DNA of 64,000 nucleotides from Cryoendolithus antarcticus (Eukaryota > Ascomycota > Dothideomycetes > Cladosporiales > Cladosporiaceae), in NCBI GenBank assembly GCA_002077065.1, contig NAJO01000017.1:372001-436000 (forward strand), in the 5' to 3' direction. The position numbers and the translations under genes are program-made. The notes below the pieces were generated by a model, which saw only the letters and a list, made by a program, of their open reading frames with translations, had not been told where the DNA came from and did not search any database. Position 1 is the stretch's first letter, and each line of letters begins with the position of its first letter. Below are positions 1 through 10,174 of this stretch, one piece after another.

Positions 1-2
1 GG

Positions 3-2222
3 GAGGAGAAGCGGGATGAGGAGGATGATCGGGAGGCAGGGGAGGGGAGGTTTGTGGGTGTGCCAAGGAGTCGAGGGATGGAGAGTCCGAGGACGAGGCC
101 CGTGGGAGACAGAGCTACGGGTCTACGACCGCAGGAAGCTACTATGGGTGCGGAGCAGAAGGACGATAGGGAGAGTGGAGCCAGTGGAAGGAGTGACAGG
201 CCGACAGAAGCAGCGCTCATGAGGGATTTGCCATTCACGTTGCAAGGCTTATCGTCTACAAATATGGTGTTCGAGGACGACGTGTCGCTCAAGCTACCGC
301 CAACTCTGCCTGTGCCGATGATCGCTTTACTGCATGCACTTGCGGAGCCTGCACTGCTGTACAGGTCACTTGCAAAGTTTGCAGAGAAGTCAGAGACTGG
401 AGGGCTGGTGAGTCAGAGTCTGCAGTCTGCTATTGGAATGGAGTTGCGATCCTACCTCACTCTGGTTGCACAGCTCGAAGGTCAGATCAGGCGGGCACTG
501 CAGTCTGTGGACGAGCATGCGCCGAGAGGAGGGCTTGGGAAGACCGGCGTGACACTCAAGAGGCTGGTGGTCTGGACGCGAGATGCCACGATTGCACTGC
601 GTCTGATGAGTCTGATCGTGGAGAGCTCGAGTGGCAAGAAAGGCGGAGAGCTGATCAGCTGCATACACGATTATGCCACCTCACACGGCGACCCATCCGT
701 CCACACATTCGCCGAGCGACTACTGGGCAATATCACAAAGCCCTTCTACAGCATGCTGCGACGCTGGGTGTACGACGGCGAGTTAGAAGACCCTTACCAA
801 GAGTTCTTCGTGCATGAGAACAGCGACAACGAAGATGGTATGGGACCTGGTGCCAGTAGCGTGTGGGAGCACAAATATGCCATGAAGCCCGCAATGGTCC
901 CCAGCATAATGACACCAGACTTCGCCAATCGCGTCTTCCTCATTGGCAAGTCACTAAACTTCATCCGATACTCCTGTGGCGACTCACCTTGGGTCGAATC
1001 GCACTCCCTCACTTCGTCTCGCGAGCTCAGCTACGGCGACACAGCGACTCTCTCTTCGAGCATAGACACCGCCTACACGGCAGTCATGGCCCGTCTGCTT
1101 TCACTGATGGAAACAAAGTTCGCGCTGTTCACACACCTCACAGCTTTGAAGAAATATCTCCTACTCGGCCAAGGCGACTTCATAGCTCTACTCATGGAGT
1201 CGCTAGCGGACAATCTCGACCAGCCAGCAAATTCACAGTATCGTCACACCTTAACCGCACAACTAGAACACGCCATCCGGAACTCCAACGCCCAACACGA
1301 TAATGCCGACGTCCTCCGCCGCTTAGACGCCCGTATGCTGGAGCTCAGCCACGGCGAAATAGGCTGGGACGTCTTCACACTGGAATACCGGATCGACTCA
1401 CCTCTAGACGTCATCGTCACGCCTTGGGCCAGTAAGCAATACCTCAAAGTCTTCAACTTCCTATGGCGCGTGAAGCGGGTGGAGTTTGCGCTGGGAACGA
1501 CGTGGCGGAAATGCATGACCGGCGCTCGAGGCGTGCTGGCAGCTGTGGACGATAAGCTGGGTGCCGACTGGAAGTTAGCGCGAGGTGCTATGGCGGAGAT
1601 GATTCATTTTGTGGATCAGCTGCAATGGTATATTTTGTTCGAAGTCATCGAGGCGGGCTGGGAGGGGCTGCAGAAGAGTATCCGCAGACCCGATGCAACG
1701 CTGGATACGCTCATCTCGGCTCACACCGCGTACTTGAAGAGTATCACGAGGAAGGGCTTGCTAGGAGGCGGTGCTATCGACTTTCCAACGCAACTACATG
1801 AGCTGCTGAAGCTCATGCTCTCCTACAAAGAAGCCATCGACGCACTCTGGTCCATCTCCATCGACGAGTTCGGCCGCCGCCAAGAACGAGCCGCGAAGAT
1901 CGAGACCCGCACCAAGGCTGGCCGCTGGGGTCTCACAGAAGCCGACGACGACACTCCATTCCTCAGCACACGCTCTCCGATCCCCGCACTGCTGGCCATA
2001 GGCAACAGCAAGCCGCTGGACGAGCACGCTGTGCTCGAGACTTTGCGGCAAAGACTGAGGGGACTGAGAGGGGAGTTTAGAGCAAAGATCACGGTGCTGC
2101 TGGGTGATTTGCGGGACCAGCCGGATACGGATATGAGGTTTTTGGGGGTTGTGATGAATTTCAATGATGTTTACCAGCCGGCTAGGAGGCGACGGGCTGC
2201 TGGAGGTAAGGCGAAGGGGTAA
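3..2222 (+). CDS. SPC98: Gamma-tubulin complex component 3 (Spc98/Alp6/GCP3), 5' partial
   Basis: This is the C-terminal 740 or so codons of a gamma-tubulin complex protein, which nucleates microtubules at the spindle pole body. The frame is open from the window edge, and the first in-frame ATGs lie in a low-complexity Arg/Glu/Gly stretch, so the true start is upstream. Family hallmarks in order: the GRIP1 region starting near MRDLPFTLQGL, then RWVYDGELEDPYQEFF, LIGKSLNFIRYSCGD, YLLLGQGDFIALLME, GWDVFTLEYRIDSPLDVI, FNFLWRVKRVEFALG and a terminal MRFLGVVMNFNDVYQP. The YDGELEDPYQEFF and GQGDFI blocks and the end resemble GCP3 more than GCP2. No intron is needed over 2.2 kb. It ends at TAA 2220-2222 and converges on the protease fragment downstream. 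The family is certain; the GCP3 assignment is likely. Confidence 0.9.
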   Translation, partial: EEKRDEEDDREAGEGRFVGVPRSRGMESPRTRPVGDRATGLRPQEATMGAEQKDDRESGASGRSDRPTEAALMRDLPFTLQGLSSTNMVFEDDVSLKLPPTLPVPMIALLHALAEPALLYRSLAKFAEKSETGGLVSQSLQSAIGMELRSYLTLVAQLEGQIRRALQSVDEHAPRGGLGKTGVTLKRLVVWTRDATIALRLMSLIVESSSGKKGGELISCIHDYATSHGDPSVHTFAERLLGNITKPFYSMLRRWVYDGELEDPYQEFFVHENSDNEDGMGPGASSVWEHKYAMKPAMVPSIMTPDFANRVFLIGKSLNFIRYSCGDSPWVESHSLTSSRELSYGDTATLSSSIDTAYTAVMARLLSLMETKFALFTHLTALKKYLLLGQGDFIALLMESLADNLDQPANSQYRHTLTAQLEHAIRNSNAQHDNADVLRRLDARMLELSHGEIGWDVFTLEYRIDSPLDVIVTPWASKQYLKVFNFLWRVKRVEFALGTTWRKCMTGARGVLAAVDDKLGADWKLARGAMAEMIHFVDQLQWYILFEVIEAGWEGLQKSIRRPDATLDTLISAHTAYLKSITRKGLLGGGAIDFPTQLHELLKLMLSYKEAIDALWSISIDEFGRRQERAAKIETRTKAGRWGLTEADDDTPFLSTRSPIPALLAIGNSKPLDEHAVLETLRQRLRGLRGEFRAKITVLLGDLRDQPDTDMRFLGVVMNFNDVYQPARRRRAAGGKAKG

Positions 2223-2861
2223 AGGGACATACAGGATTCGAGGATTGATGACTTATGATACACCCACGAGAGTCAAGAGCACGACCAGAGTGATCTTGTT
2301 GGACGGCGTGCTCAGCATCGTCCCGCGCCGTGCTCTGAGCGCTTCGGTGCGAGTCGGTAAGTACGAAGGCGGAGATGCGGAAGACCTCTGCCGGGTCAGT
2401 TGCACTTGTTGTCCTGGATAGGATAACAGCGGAAAGCAGATGGCCAGATTGCGGGGGAAATCGCCCTGCATAAATGGCGCCAGATGAGTAGACTCAACGA
2501 TATCACATCGTGTGATGCCATCACGCTGAAAGACCAGATGCGGATTTCTACATCAGTGGGCAGAGCTACCACTCGATGCTCTCTTCTCTCCGCTACTGTC
2601 GGGAGGTGCCTACGCTACTGAGCATGGACTCACAATAGTAAGGTGCTCATGAGACGCTCTGGAAAGAAACTCATTGCTGAACGGTGCAATGTGCACAGAT
2701 GTTTGGTCTCTCGTAGATACAGTAGCCTGGTCCCTTGTCGTCGCAACCATACTCATAGCAGCGTTACCTACATTCCAGATAATTGGAGATGCGGCGCTAC
2801 CACTTAACATGACTCCATGGATCATCGTACGTTCCCCGAGATGCTCCGTTCGTTGTCGAGT
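2223..2861. other. Intergenic, between convergent genes
   Basis: This is 3' flanking DNA of two convergent genes. Only short, non-conserved open frames are present; I see no gene, RNA or repeat. Confidence 0.6.
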
Positions 2862-4276
2862 CTACCAATGTCCATTCGGACCCTTGGTCGCCAGCTTCAA
2901 CAGAGCAGGGAAGTTAGGTGTTCCGTAGCCAGTTACAGGATCTACGAGTCACGTCTTGTCAGTATATTCCTTTGCTAAAACAGGGCAACAACAGAGTCAC
3001 TCACCCCATCCAGGGGTAGCGTTCCAGCTTGCATACGGCACAAAGGGTGTCTTCAGCCCACTGTAGATGTCCTTGCCCGGACAGCCAGTAGACCCACCAT
3101 CGACGATATCCGTCAATCCTTTGAAACCCTCGCTGTAGATCCAAGGATTAAGAAAGCCAAGTACCGGTTTTCCAGCTTTCAATCGATACGCGTTCAACAA
3201 CGCCACTACCCCAGCAAAGGCTGGAGAAGACGCTGAGGTCCCACCAACGAGGATCTCTTTCTGCGTATCGACTACGTGGAATATATAAGACTGAGCTGCC
3301 ACATCAGGGAAGCCACGTCCTCCTGGGTTATAAAGTCCTTGCCAGCGTGAACCGAGGATGTTGAGGTATCGACGAACCGCGGTCTGCTGGTATGCAGGTG
3401 TGGGCCAAGTATCCGAGAAGCCTCCTGATGAGAATGAAATCGCACGTTCCGGTTTGACGCGGTAAGTCCCGCCGACGCTTGTCACGGAGGGACAAGCGGC
3501 TGGGAAGATGGGAAGGAAGCGTGTTGTGTTCTTGCCGTCATTTGTTTGGCAGGCTGAGCTGACGCCTGTATCGCCACTGGAGACTTGAGGAGGGTCAGTA
3601 TGAGGCGTCTTTGAAGTGATGGGGTAACATGGAATGGGAGTCAGCGAAACCATGCTTTGAGCGATGGAGTTCCGGTGATGGGGCGGGAGTGATGGAGCGT
3701 GAGTGACGTGGTGGGAGTGATGTGGCGCGAGTGATGGAGCGTGAGTGACGGGGCGTGAAGTGGCCAAGGGTGACGGATTCTAGAGTGAAGTGATGAGGCT
3801 TGATAGCTGTCCACTCTGAATGATATAATTTCGTGTAATGGGGCTTCGTCTGAGGGAACTTCGTCTGATAAAGCGCGAGGTGACCACGCTCGGGTCGAGA
3901 AGGGAGAGAAGGAGTGATGCAACACTTACAAAGTGCGCTCACGCCACGAGCACCAAGCTGACCAAACATATTGCACACCTTCTTTCGGTAGGCCAATGGC
4001 ACAGACTGTTCGTCTTCGCCATACGAAGTCGAAATAGTGTGTGGTAGGGCACGGTCGGGCTGTGCGGGTAGATACGTGAGTGCGTTGGGATACGGCTCGT
4101 TTTGACCAGGGCCCTGAGGTTGATCGAGATCTGGGACAAGTGGACCAAGACCTGGTGTTGAATAGGCATTGATAGGAACAGGGTAGCCAATAGAGAGAAT
4201 GTATTGCGCGTCCAGATTGGCTTCGACACTGTCCTCGGTGGAGTTCTGGTCGAAATCTATGCCCCATGTAGAAGGT
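2862..4276 (-). pseudogene. Sedolisin (S53) tripeptidyl-peptidase, N-terminally truncated
   Basis: Three exons read on the minus strand (4276-3930, 3583-3005, 2941-2862) give the C-terminal part of a sedolisin, a secreted acid serine protease. Catalytic features are visible: Glu and Asp in VEANLDAQY, the oxyanion Asp in [12 protein letters not shown] (completed across the first intron), the Ser in [12 protein letters not shown], and the end WDPVTGYGTPNFPALL (completed across the second intron, 2942-3004). What is missing is the roughly 180-residue inhibitory prodomain, the signal peptide and the first part of the catalytic domain. An in-frame TGA (4281-4279) lies just upstream of the first exon, and the 700 bp before the GH17 gene shows no prodomain in any frame. 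Family enzymes are about 600 residues; about 335 remain. It is either a decayed or truncated copy, or a gene whose 5' exons I cannot recognise. The first intron is unusually long (346 bp) and holds a minisatellite. Confidence 0.6.
3659..3756. repeat. 14-bp minisatellite, about 7 degenerate copies
   Basis: Seven successive 14-bp units with consensus near GAGTGATGGAGCGT start at 3659, 3673, 3687, 3701, 3715, 3729 and 3743. The units at 3687 and 3729 are identical. A more degraded continuation follows. The array lies wholly inside the predicted 346-bp intron of the sedolisin fragment. Because 14 is not a multiple of 3, copy-number change would be neutral only if the array is spliced out. Confidence 0.8.
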
Positions 4277-4974
4277 CTTCAAGCTACGATAAGTGCTGCC
4301 AAGTCGCACAGATGATGCCAATGTGAGTCTTGACACTGTGAGGGGCGGTCAAGGATGCATGGCGGCTTGGTATCGGCCAGTGATGCGCGCTTTGCCAGTG
4401 ATGAGCGGCGGCAGCGATGAGCGTACAGGTGACAACAGAAGCCGTGCTGGTCCATCCGGTGAAGCTCTCTCAGCGACGATCGAGGGTGTGCGGGACAACG
4501 TACGCTGCGCCGCAATGATGCACATGTAAGTGCGGTACCGATATGACAGTGAAGGAGATTATAGATCGTCGCCGCAATGCATGATTCCAGTGCCCCGAGA
4601 CCAATGAGTAGAGGATGAAAGTGCCAGAAATGTCGTTTGGCATTCAACGATGGAGATGGACTGTGCCTGTCTTGGCAATAGTGCCAATCATCAATTGACC
4701 AGGACTGTGACCAAGGGGACATCGCCGATTGACTGGACGCCTTTCCACGTTTTCCAAGCGAGGCAGAGTATCGAGGTCAATGTCGCACAGCCTCGTATTT
4801 GGTTCGAAAATGGGGCAAAGCAGCAGACTTTGATGCAGGTGATCTTGACTATGCAACATTATATACTACACAACTATGCCTCCCGTCTGATCCTGGCGTG
4901 GGACCAATTTTCCAGCATTTGTCATGCCCATCACGCTATGCAAGAATCCAAACAGAGGACGTCTGTAGGCTCAT
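4277..4974. other. Intergenic; expected position of the missing sedolisin 5' half
   Basis: On the minus strand, 5' sedolisin exons should lie here. I searched all three minus frames for the prodomain and the catalytic-domain start and found neither. Open frames here have no recognisable family. Confidence 0.5.
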
Positions 4975-5900
4975 CTAGCATCCATACAAGTCGTAAATCG
5001 CGTTCCCGTTGCTTCCAAACACGCCGAAGCTGGGCGAAGCATTGTAATCCTGGTAGGCATACCAAAAGATGTGTATCGAGTTGAAGGCCTGGCAGGCGAC
5101 TGATCTCCAGTACGTTTGTGCATTCTGTACGGAGGCGACCGCGGCTCCGCTATTAGGGCCGCTCACGGGCCAGCCAGTCTCGGTCACCCAGACCCATTTG
5201 CCGGGCGAGACGGCGTTGACTTGGTTCCGAGTGGCTGTGACTGAGTCCCAGAAGACGGCGGAAGCGTCCGCGATTGCAGCGTTCTGGAAGTAGGGATATC
5301 TGGGAATAACAGTCAGCGTGTGATCTCGATCATTCGCCAACGGGACAATGCTTACCCATCGAGTCCGATGAAGTCAGAAGCCGTGATGACGGCCTTGTTG
5401 TTGTTGTCCACCCACGCGGTCCAGGTGTCCACATGCCCAACCTGGGCCTGCACACCCATTGCCCTTACCATGCCTCTGACATCGTAGATCTGTTGCGCCA
5501 GTGCACTCGCCGATGTGTCTCCCCGATACAAGTCCTCGCTGCCCACCGAAATCGCGATGATCCAGTTCGAACCATGGGCGTTGATCGCAGCCTGCAGAGC
5601 GTTCTTCTCATTCGTGAAATGTGTCGCATCCTCCGCCCACACGCCCACAAGGATCTGAGTGCCGGTCGCGATTGCTGCTGGCACGGCGTTTGCGAGCGTG
5701 TTGCAGTCGCTCGAGGCGTACAGGCGGACCGAGGTGATGTGTTGAGGAAGGCCGGCTATCTTCTGAAATGCTGTGGTCCATTGTGCCGTGGTCTTGCAAG
5801 AGCCGTCTGGGTTGTTGGCGCCGACATTGAAGCCTTTCCAGTATGCTGTTGTGCAAGGAATGCTAGCCGCGAGAGCTGTAAGGATAGTGGTGAAACGCAT
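4975..5900 (-). CDS. GH17 glucan endo-1,3-beta-glucosidase (Bgl2-like)
   Basis: Secreted cell-wall beta-1,3-glucanase/transglucosidase. Two exons (5900-5356 and 5299-4975) flank a 56-bp intron (GTAAGC...CCCAG) and give 289 residues, close to the roughly 300 of Bgl2-type enzymes. The start is the ATG at 5900: a hydrophobic signal peptide follows at once (ILTALAASIPCTTAYW) and then the GFNVGANN opening typical of GH17. The acid/base Glu is in SVGSEDLYRGD and the nucleophile in WVTETGWPVSG; both are intact. FIGLDG/YPYFQNA is rejoined across the intron in the right frame, and the end IFWYAYQD is also family-like. No GPI-anchor tail follows the catalytic domain, so it is probably released or loosely wall-bound. 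Its promoter faces the fusion hydrolase gene at 6741. Confidence 0.92.
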
Positions 5901-6740
5901 GATGTCCAAATTAGATTGCAGTGCTATGCGATAATGCTCGAGGGATAATTGTGCTATGCAGGAAGCGAATGTTTGCTGAACGAACGTACGAGATGAACTC
6001 GAAGAAATAGAAACGATGGTAAGTACAGTGCTTCGCCAAAAGAATACTCCTGTCTTGTACTAGAAGCAGCGTTCACCCGATGATGTGCGTTCACGGCTGG
6101 AGTTCTCGCCGTGGTGCACCATGCTAGGGCATCATTGGCTGACGTGGTGGTTATTTCGAGATTTGCCTGCAGATCATCGTATTATTATGCATCGCTTGCC
6201 GGCACGCGGAGGGCATGACGATTCGTACGGAGGTGCCGTGGACGCCGCAGAGAACCGCAACCTATCCGAAGCGTGACTGAGCAAGCAATTGTGGAGAGAA
6301 GCAGGTCCAGCTTTCCGTTCAGGGTGCATGGGTTGAATTGAGCGACAGAGCACAGCTTGGTGTCCTTGAAGAAAATAAATCAGTCAAGCAGTTTTGCCGA
6401 GAACTGGGGTACGACCCTGTGGAATCGGGACGTCTCTGCACGCGGCGCTGCTCCGTATATCACGTATCGACATTTCAAACGCTGCAACATGTGTCAGACC
6501 CAGGTGTCGGTAGTATTGAAGCTCACCTGATTTGCGAATAGACTGGCGCTTGACATAAAGTGATGTTGCTGGCCACATGGCTTTGACTTCCTCACATCGG
6601 GTGAACGTTGTCGCGGCATCGAACAGTGCCGGGGAGCTGTACCGAGAGCTACCGTGAGTGTAATCACTCTTCAACATCGACGTGAGATGTGAGGAGCACC
6701 ATTCTCGACCAACACGCCGTCAAGAATCAGAACTATCATC
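5901..6740. promoter_or_regulatory. Divergent intergenic region
   Basis: The region between the divergent GH17 and hydrolase-fusion genes should contain both promoters. I see no gene, repeat or convincing TATA element. Confidence 0.4.
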
Positions 6741-8210
6741 ATGAACGGCCCTGGATATCTTGCAGTCGCTATCGAGACAGGCCCAAACACAGACGAATCC
6801 GCCTTCCACGACTGGTACAACACAGAACATGGCCCTCTTCGTCTTCGCCTTCCCTTTATAACAACGGGTGATCGCTACAAAGCCTCGGACTCTAAGCAAC
6901 CCGGCTGGTCCGCCGTCTACGATGTCACAGATCTCTCGAACCTCAACAAACGGATCTATTCACGCATGCGCGAGGAGCGGTCCAAACGCGAGAAGCAGGT
7001 GATGGGCACGTTCACCTCTCTGGACCGCAAGATCTACTCTCAGACTTCCACGAGGCAAAAGACCGGCTACTCTGGACCAGCACCAGTGCAAGTGGCTGTT
7101 ACGGCCGTGCTCAAGGACGAGGATCTGACTGATCTTGACGGGTGGTACGAAGAAGAGCACACCAGTATGCTCGCCAAAGTCCCCGGATGGCTGCGAACGC
7201 GGCGATTTCGATTGGTCGCCCCTGGATTGAAGGGTATGCCACCTACCGGGCAGACTGAGACGCTTGCGGTGCATGACTTCGAGGCTGAGAACGGACTTGG
7301 TGGTCCAGAGGATGATGCAGCGAAAGCTACGCCAGAGTTTGGACGAGTCTTGAAGAAGCTTGTTGGTGAGGAGATTCGGCTGTGGTCTCGCTACCATACT
7401 TTTGATGCGCTACGGGAACCACCTTCATCTGTCATCACTACTGATGGCGCGGAGCTGAAATTCCAGATGGAAGGCAACCCAGCAGATCCGGTCATTGTTT
7501 GCGTAAACTCGATACTCACGAACTTCAGCATATGGGATCGCGTCGCTGCGGATCTCACTAGAGGCGTGAGCGGCAAGACCTATCGCGTGCTACGATACAA
7601 CTCGCGAGGCTACTTACAGCAAGCATCGAAAAGCAACGACACCCGCTTCGATCTATTGACAGACGACCTCGAGTATCTGCTCGACCGCCTCAATGTCAGT
7701 AAAGCTCACGCTGTCCTCGGAGTGAGCATGGGCGGCGTCACAGCCATCAACTTCGCGATCAGATACCCGAGTAGGCTGGAGAAGTTCATAGCATGCGACT
7801 GTAACGTTGCGGCCAGCCCTGCGAACAACCAAGCGTGGGCTGATAGGATCGAGCTCGCGAAGAAGGAAGGTATGCCAGCACTGGCGAAAGCGACGGTCGA
7901 GCGCTGGTTCACGCCTGCCAATCATGGCTCGGAAAGCTTTAATAAAGTTGTTGAAATGGTAAAGCCAGCCAGTGTGGACGGATTTGAGCAGAGTGCTGGG
8001 GCGTTGTGCAATTACGATCTCAAAGACAAGCTGGCTGAGATCAAGACGCCAGGCTTGTTAATAGCAGGCGGCGGCGATGGTAAGCTGCCCGAGGCGATGC
8101 AGAAGTTCAACCTTCCCGGTGCGAGATTCACTAGCATACCCAATGCTGGACATTTGCCGATGTTGGAGAACCATAAGGCATTCATGGAGGCTGTGAGTAG
8201 TTTCCTGTAG
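6741..8210 (+). CDS. Two EthD-like dimeric barrel repeats fused to an alpha/beta hydrolase
   Basis: Single-exon 489-residue protein. Residues 1 to about 110 (WYNTEHGPLRLRLP) and about 115-235 (WYEEEHTSMLAKVPGWLRTRRF) are two copies of the EthD-like dimeric alpha/beta barrel, recognisable by the W-Y-x-x-E-H motif. Residues about 240-489 are an alpha/beta hydrolase of the 3-oxoadipate enol-lactonase type, with an RYNSRGYLQQ strand-loop, nucleophile elbow GVSMGG and catalytic His in NAGHLPMLE; the acid is probably the Asp of AGGGDGKLPE. EthD-like folds in fungi often degrade or cyclise small aromatic molecules, and the hydrolase would open an ester or lactone, so a cytosolic catabolic role is plausible; the substrate is unknown. 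No signal peptide. It lies 470 bp upstream of a beta-lactamase-fold hydrolase in the same direction, so the two may be co-regulated. The start is the first ATG in frame. Confidence 0.85.
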   Translation: MNGPGYLAVAIETGPNTDESAFHDWYNTEHGPLRLRLPFITTGDRYKASDSKQPGWSAVYDVTDLSNLNKRIYSRMREERSKREKQVMGTFTSLDRKIYSQTSTRQKTGYSGPAPVQVAVTAVLKDEDLTDLDGWYEEEHTSMLAKVPGWLRTRRFRLVAPGLKGMPPTGQTETLAVHDFEAENGLGGPEDDAAKATPEFGRVLKKLVGEEIRLWSRYHTFDALREPPSSVITTDGAELKFQMEGNPADPVIVCVNSILTNFSIWDRVAADLTRGVSGKTYRVLRYNSRGYLQQASKSNDTRFDLLTDDLEYLLDRLNVSKAHAVLGVSMGGVTAINFAIRYPSRLEKFIACDCNVAASPANNQAWADRIELAKKEGMPALAKATVERWFTPANHGSESFNKVVEMVKPASVDGFEQSAGALCNYDLKDKLAEIKTPGLLIAGGGDGKLPEAMQKFNLPGARFTSIPNAGHLPMLENHKAFMEAVSSFL

Positions 8211-8680
8211 ACAGTATAAGCACATTGCTTCGTCCCTGCGGACCGCGGCAACTGATACTTTGTCTTAGCCATGCTTAGCAAGCCTTGTTGGAAGCGTTGC
8301 ATTGACTTTGTCTTATCACCGTTTGTAATGTAAGTCAGTCGTTATGCCATTCTTATGTCCGACTGCGGACTGAACTCGGCCGATGACTTTCCGTAGCATT
8401 GGTCTATTCGACGTCGAGCACATCTCACTGACAACGAGATACTTCGCCCATCGGCACGGGGAGATTTGCTTCCCCGATGCCTGTTGCAATGTCACGTACA
8501 TGTTGTTGGCCTGTTCAAAAGCGAGAGCCGAGGTGGGCTGAACGCGGATCATATTCAATGGATGCAGCACCATCCTCAGCTTTGCACATCACTTACTCCA
8601 TCCAAGCAAGCGTATATAAGTCAGAAGCTAGTCTTTGATTTCGCTGTCTATCAAGATTTGCCCATTCCAGGTCTGTCGCA
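8211..8680. other. Intergenic, promoter of the beta-lactamase-fold gene
   Basis: No gene is seen. It contains a TATA-like element, listed separately. Confidence 0.5.
8613..8618 (+). promoter_or_regulatory. TATA-like box
   Basis: TATATA followed by AG lies 68 bp before the ATG at 8681, a plausible distance for a fungal core promoter. Confidence 0.4.
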
Positions 8681-9820
8681 ATGGCTGCTTCCGAGACTAA
8701 AACCGACTTGTCAAACTGGCGAACCCACCCATGTAGCGAATATGGTTTTGCGAACATCGATAAGTTGCTCTCTACTCAAACAATCAAGAAAGCTTCGCAA
8801 CCAAGTCCGTCATTCGAGAAAAGCTCTAGGAACCTTGACAACTTCGCACTCAAGACCAAGGATGGGAAGACGCTCAATATCACCGACTTCCTTGTCGACT
8901 CCCACACCGATGGCTTTCTCGTTTTACACAACGGCAAACGTGTCCATGGGTTCTACGCCCACGGTAACAACGAGAAGACCAAGCACATCATGATGAGCAT
9001 GACCAAGTCGGTCGTCGGTCTCGTCACTGGAGTACTCGTAGAACAAGGGCTCATCGATCCAGCTGAGAAAGTGACCACCTACCTGTCGGAGCTTAGAGAG
9101 ACTAGCTTCAAAGAGATTAGTGTCAGACATTTACTCGACATGCGAGCTGGCATCCAATACGACGACTCGTCGTACGAGTATTCGGTGTCATTTGGTTACA
9201 CGCCGCTACGCGCAGGCGACAAAGCAACGAACTTCAACGACTTCTTGAAAATATTCAACCCTCCGACGATTTCGCCAGGAGGAGCATTCACTTATAGCTC
9301 CGTCAATACTGATGTGCTCAGCCTGGTCCTGGAGCGGGTGAGCGGGAAGAAGCTGGCCGAGCTCATTTCTGAGCACATCTGGGAGCCAATCGGAGCGGAG
9401 AGCGATGCTCTCATCGCAATAGACAGCGCTGGAAATCCTCGTGGAGCAGGCGGTATGTGTGCTACCATACATGATCTTGCAAGACTCGGGCAGGCTTTAC
9501 TGTCCGATTCCCTCGTTTCGAAGGCTTGGCTTGATGACATACTGAACGGTGGTGATGCGGAAGTCTTTGCAGCTGGCTCATTCGCGCCGTTGGTAGCTGC
9601 GTTCGGGGATGCGAAGTTTGCTTATCGAGATTGCTTCACCGTCAGCGGTGACCTGGGGATCATGGTGGCAGTAGGCATCCATGGGCAGACGCTTATTGTT
9701 GACCGCAAGGCTGGTATCGTGTTGGCGAAAACCTCGAGTCAGCCGGATCCCATCATGAAGCTGTCGAGTGCTGTGCAGGGCTTCTTGGAGATCAAACGAG
9801 TGCTCACGGAGAACAGCTGA
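8681..9820 (+). CDS. Serine beta-lactamase-fold hydrolase (class C/esterase, NylB-like)
   Basis: Single-exon 379-residue protein of the serine beta-lactamase/penicillin-binding superfamily. The catalytic S-x-x-K tetrad is SMTK (about Ser106/Lys109), the Tyr-x-x element is YSSVN in FTYSSVNTDVLSLVLERVSG, and HLLDMRAGI, PGGAFTYSS and GAGGMCATIHDLARLGQALL are the usual conserved blocks. The third motif is not obvious. Members in fungi act as esterases, lactonases or amidases, and the layout resembles 6-aminohexanoate-dimer hydrolases. There is no signal peptide, so it is probably cytosolic. Start chosen at the ATG with a good context (GCAATGG). Its neighbour is the fusion hydrolase at 6741; together they could be a small catabolic pair, which is inference only. 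Confidence 0.87.
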   Translation: MAASETKTDLSNWRTHPCSEYGFANIDKLLSTQTIKKASQPSPSFEKSSRNLDNFALKTKDGKTLNITDFLVDSHTDGFLVLHNGKRVHGFYAHGNNEKTKHIMMSMTKSVVGLVTGVLVEQGLIDPAEKVTTYLSELRETSFKEISVRHLLDMRAGIQYDDSSYEYSVSFGYTPLRAGDKATNFNDFLKIFNPPTISPGGAFTYSSVNTDVLSLVLERVSGKKLAELISEHIWEPIGAESDALIAIDSAGNPRGAGGMCATIHDLARLGQALLSDSLVSKAWLDDILNGGDAEVFAAGSFAPLVAAFGDAKFAYRDCFTVSGDLGIMVAVGIHGQTLIVDRKAGIVLAKTSSQPDPIMKLSSAVQGFLEIKRVLTENS

Positions 9821-10174
9821 GGTAAGGTCTTCTCCGGAGTTCTGCAACATGAGTAAAGCTCTTTCAGGCGCATCCGTAGCAGTGTGGCTAGAATTCACAG
9901 TATGTATGAGAGATAGAGTTTAACGCTACTTTCAAGCCTTGGTGATCTCCGCGCGATGTCTGTAGACAAGGTCGTTGCATGGATGCATACCTCCATAGCA
10001 GCATATGAGCGTCCCGGGAAGTGGGCCGAAGATTTTGGTGATCATTGTTGAATTACCTGTCGCATACATACAAGAAATTGGGGTATATCGCTCATCGTGA
10101 ACCCAGCCACGACCAGCGTAGCTCCACGACTCCAATCGAGTGTCCCAAACGCCAAGTACTCGTCGTTCAGTCAT
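9821..10174. other. Intergenic, convergent
   Basis: 3' flanks of two convergent genes. Nothing recognised. Confidence 0.5.
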
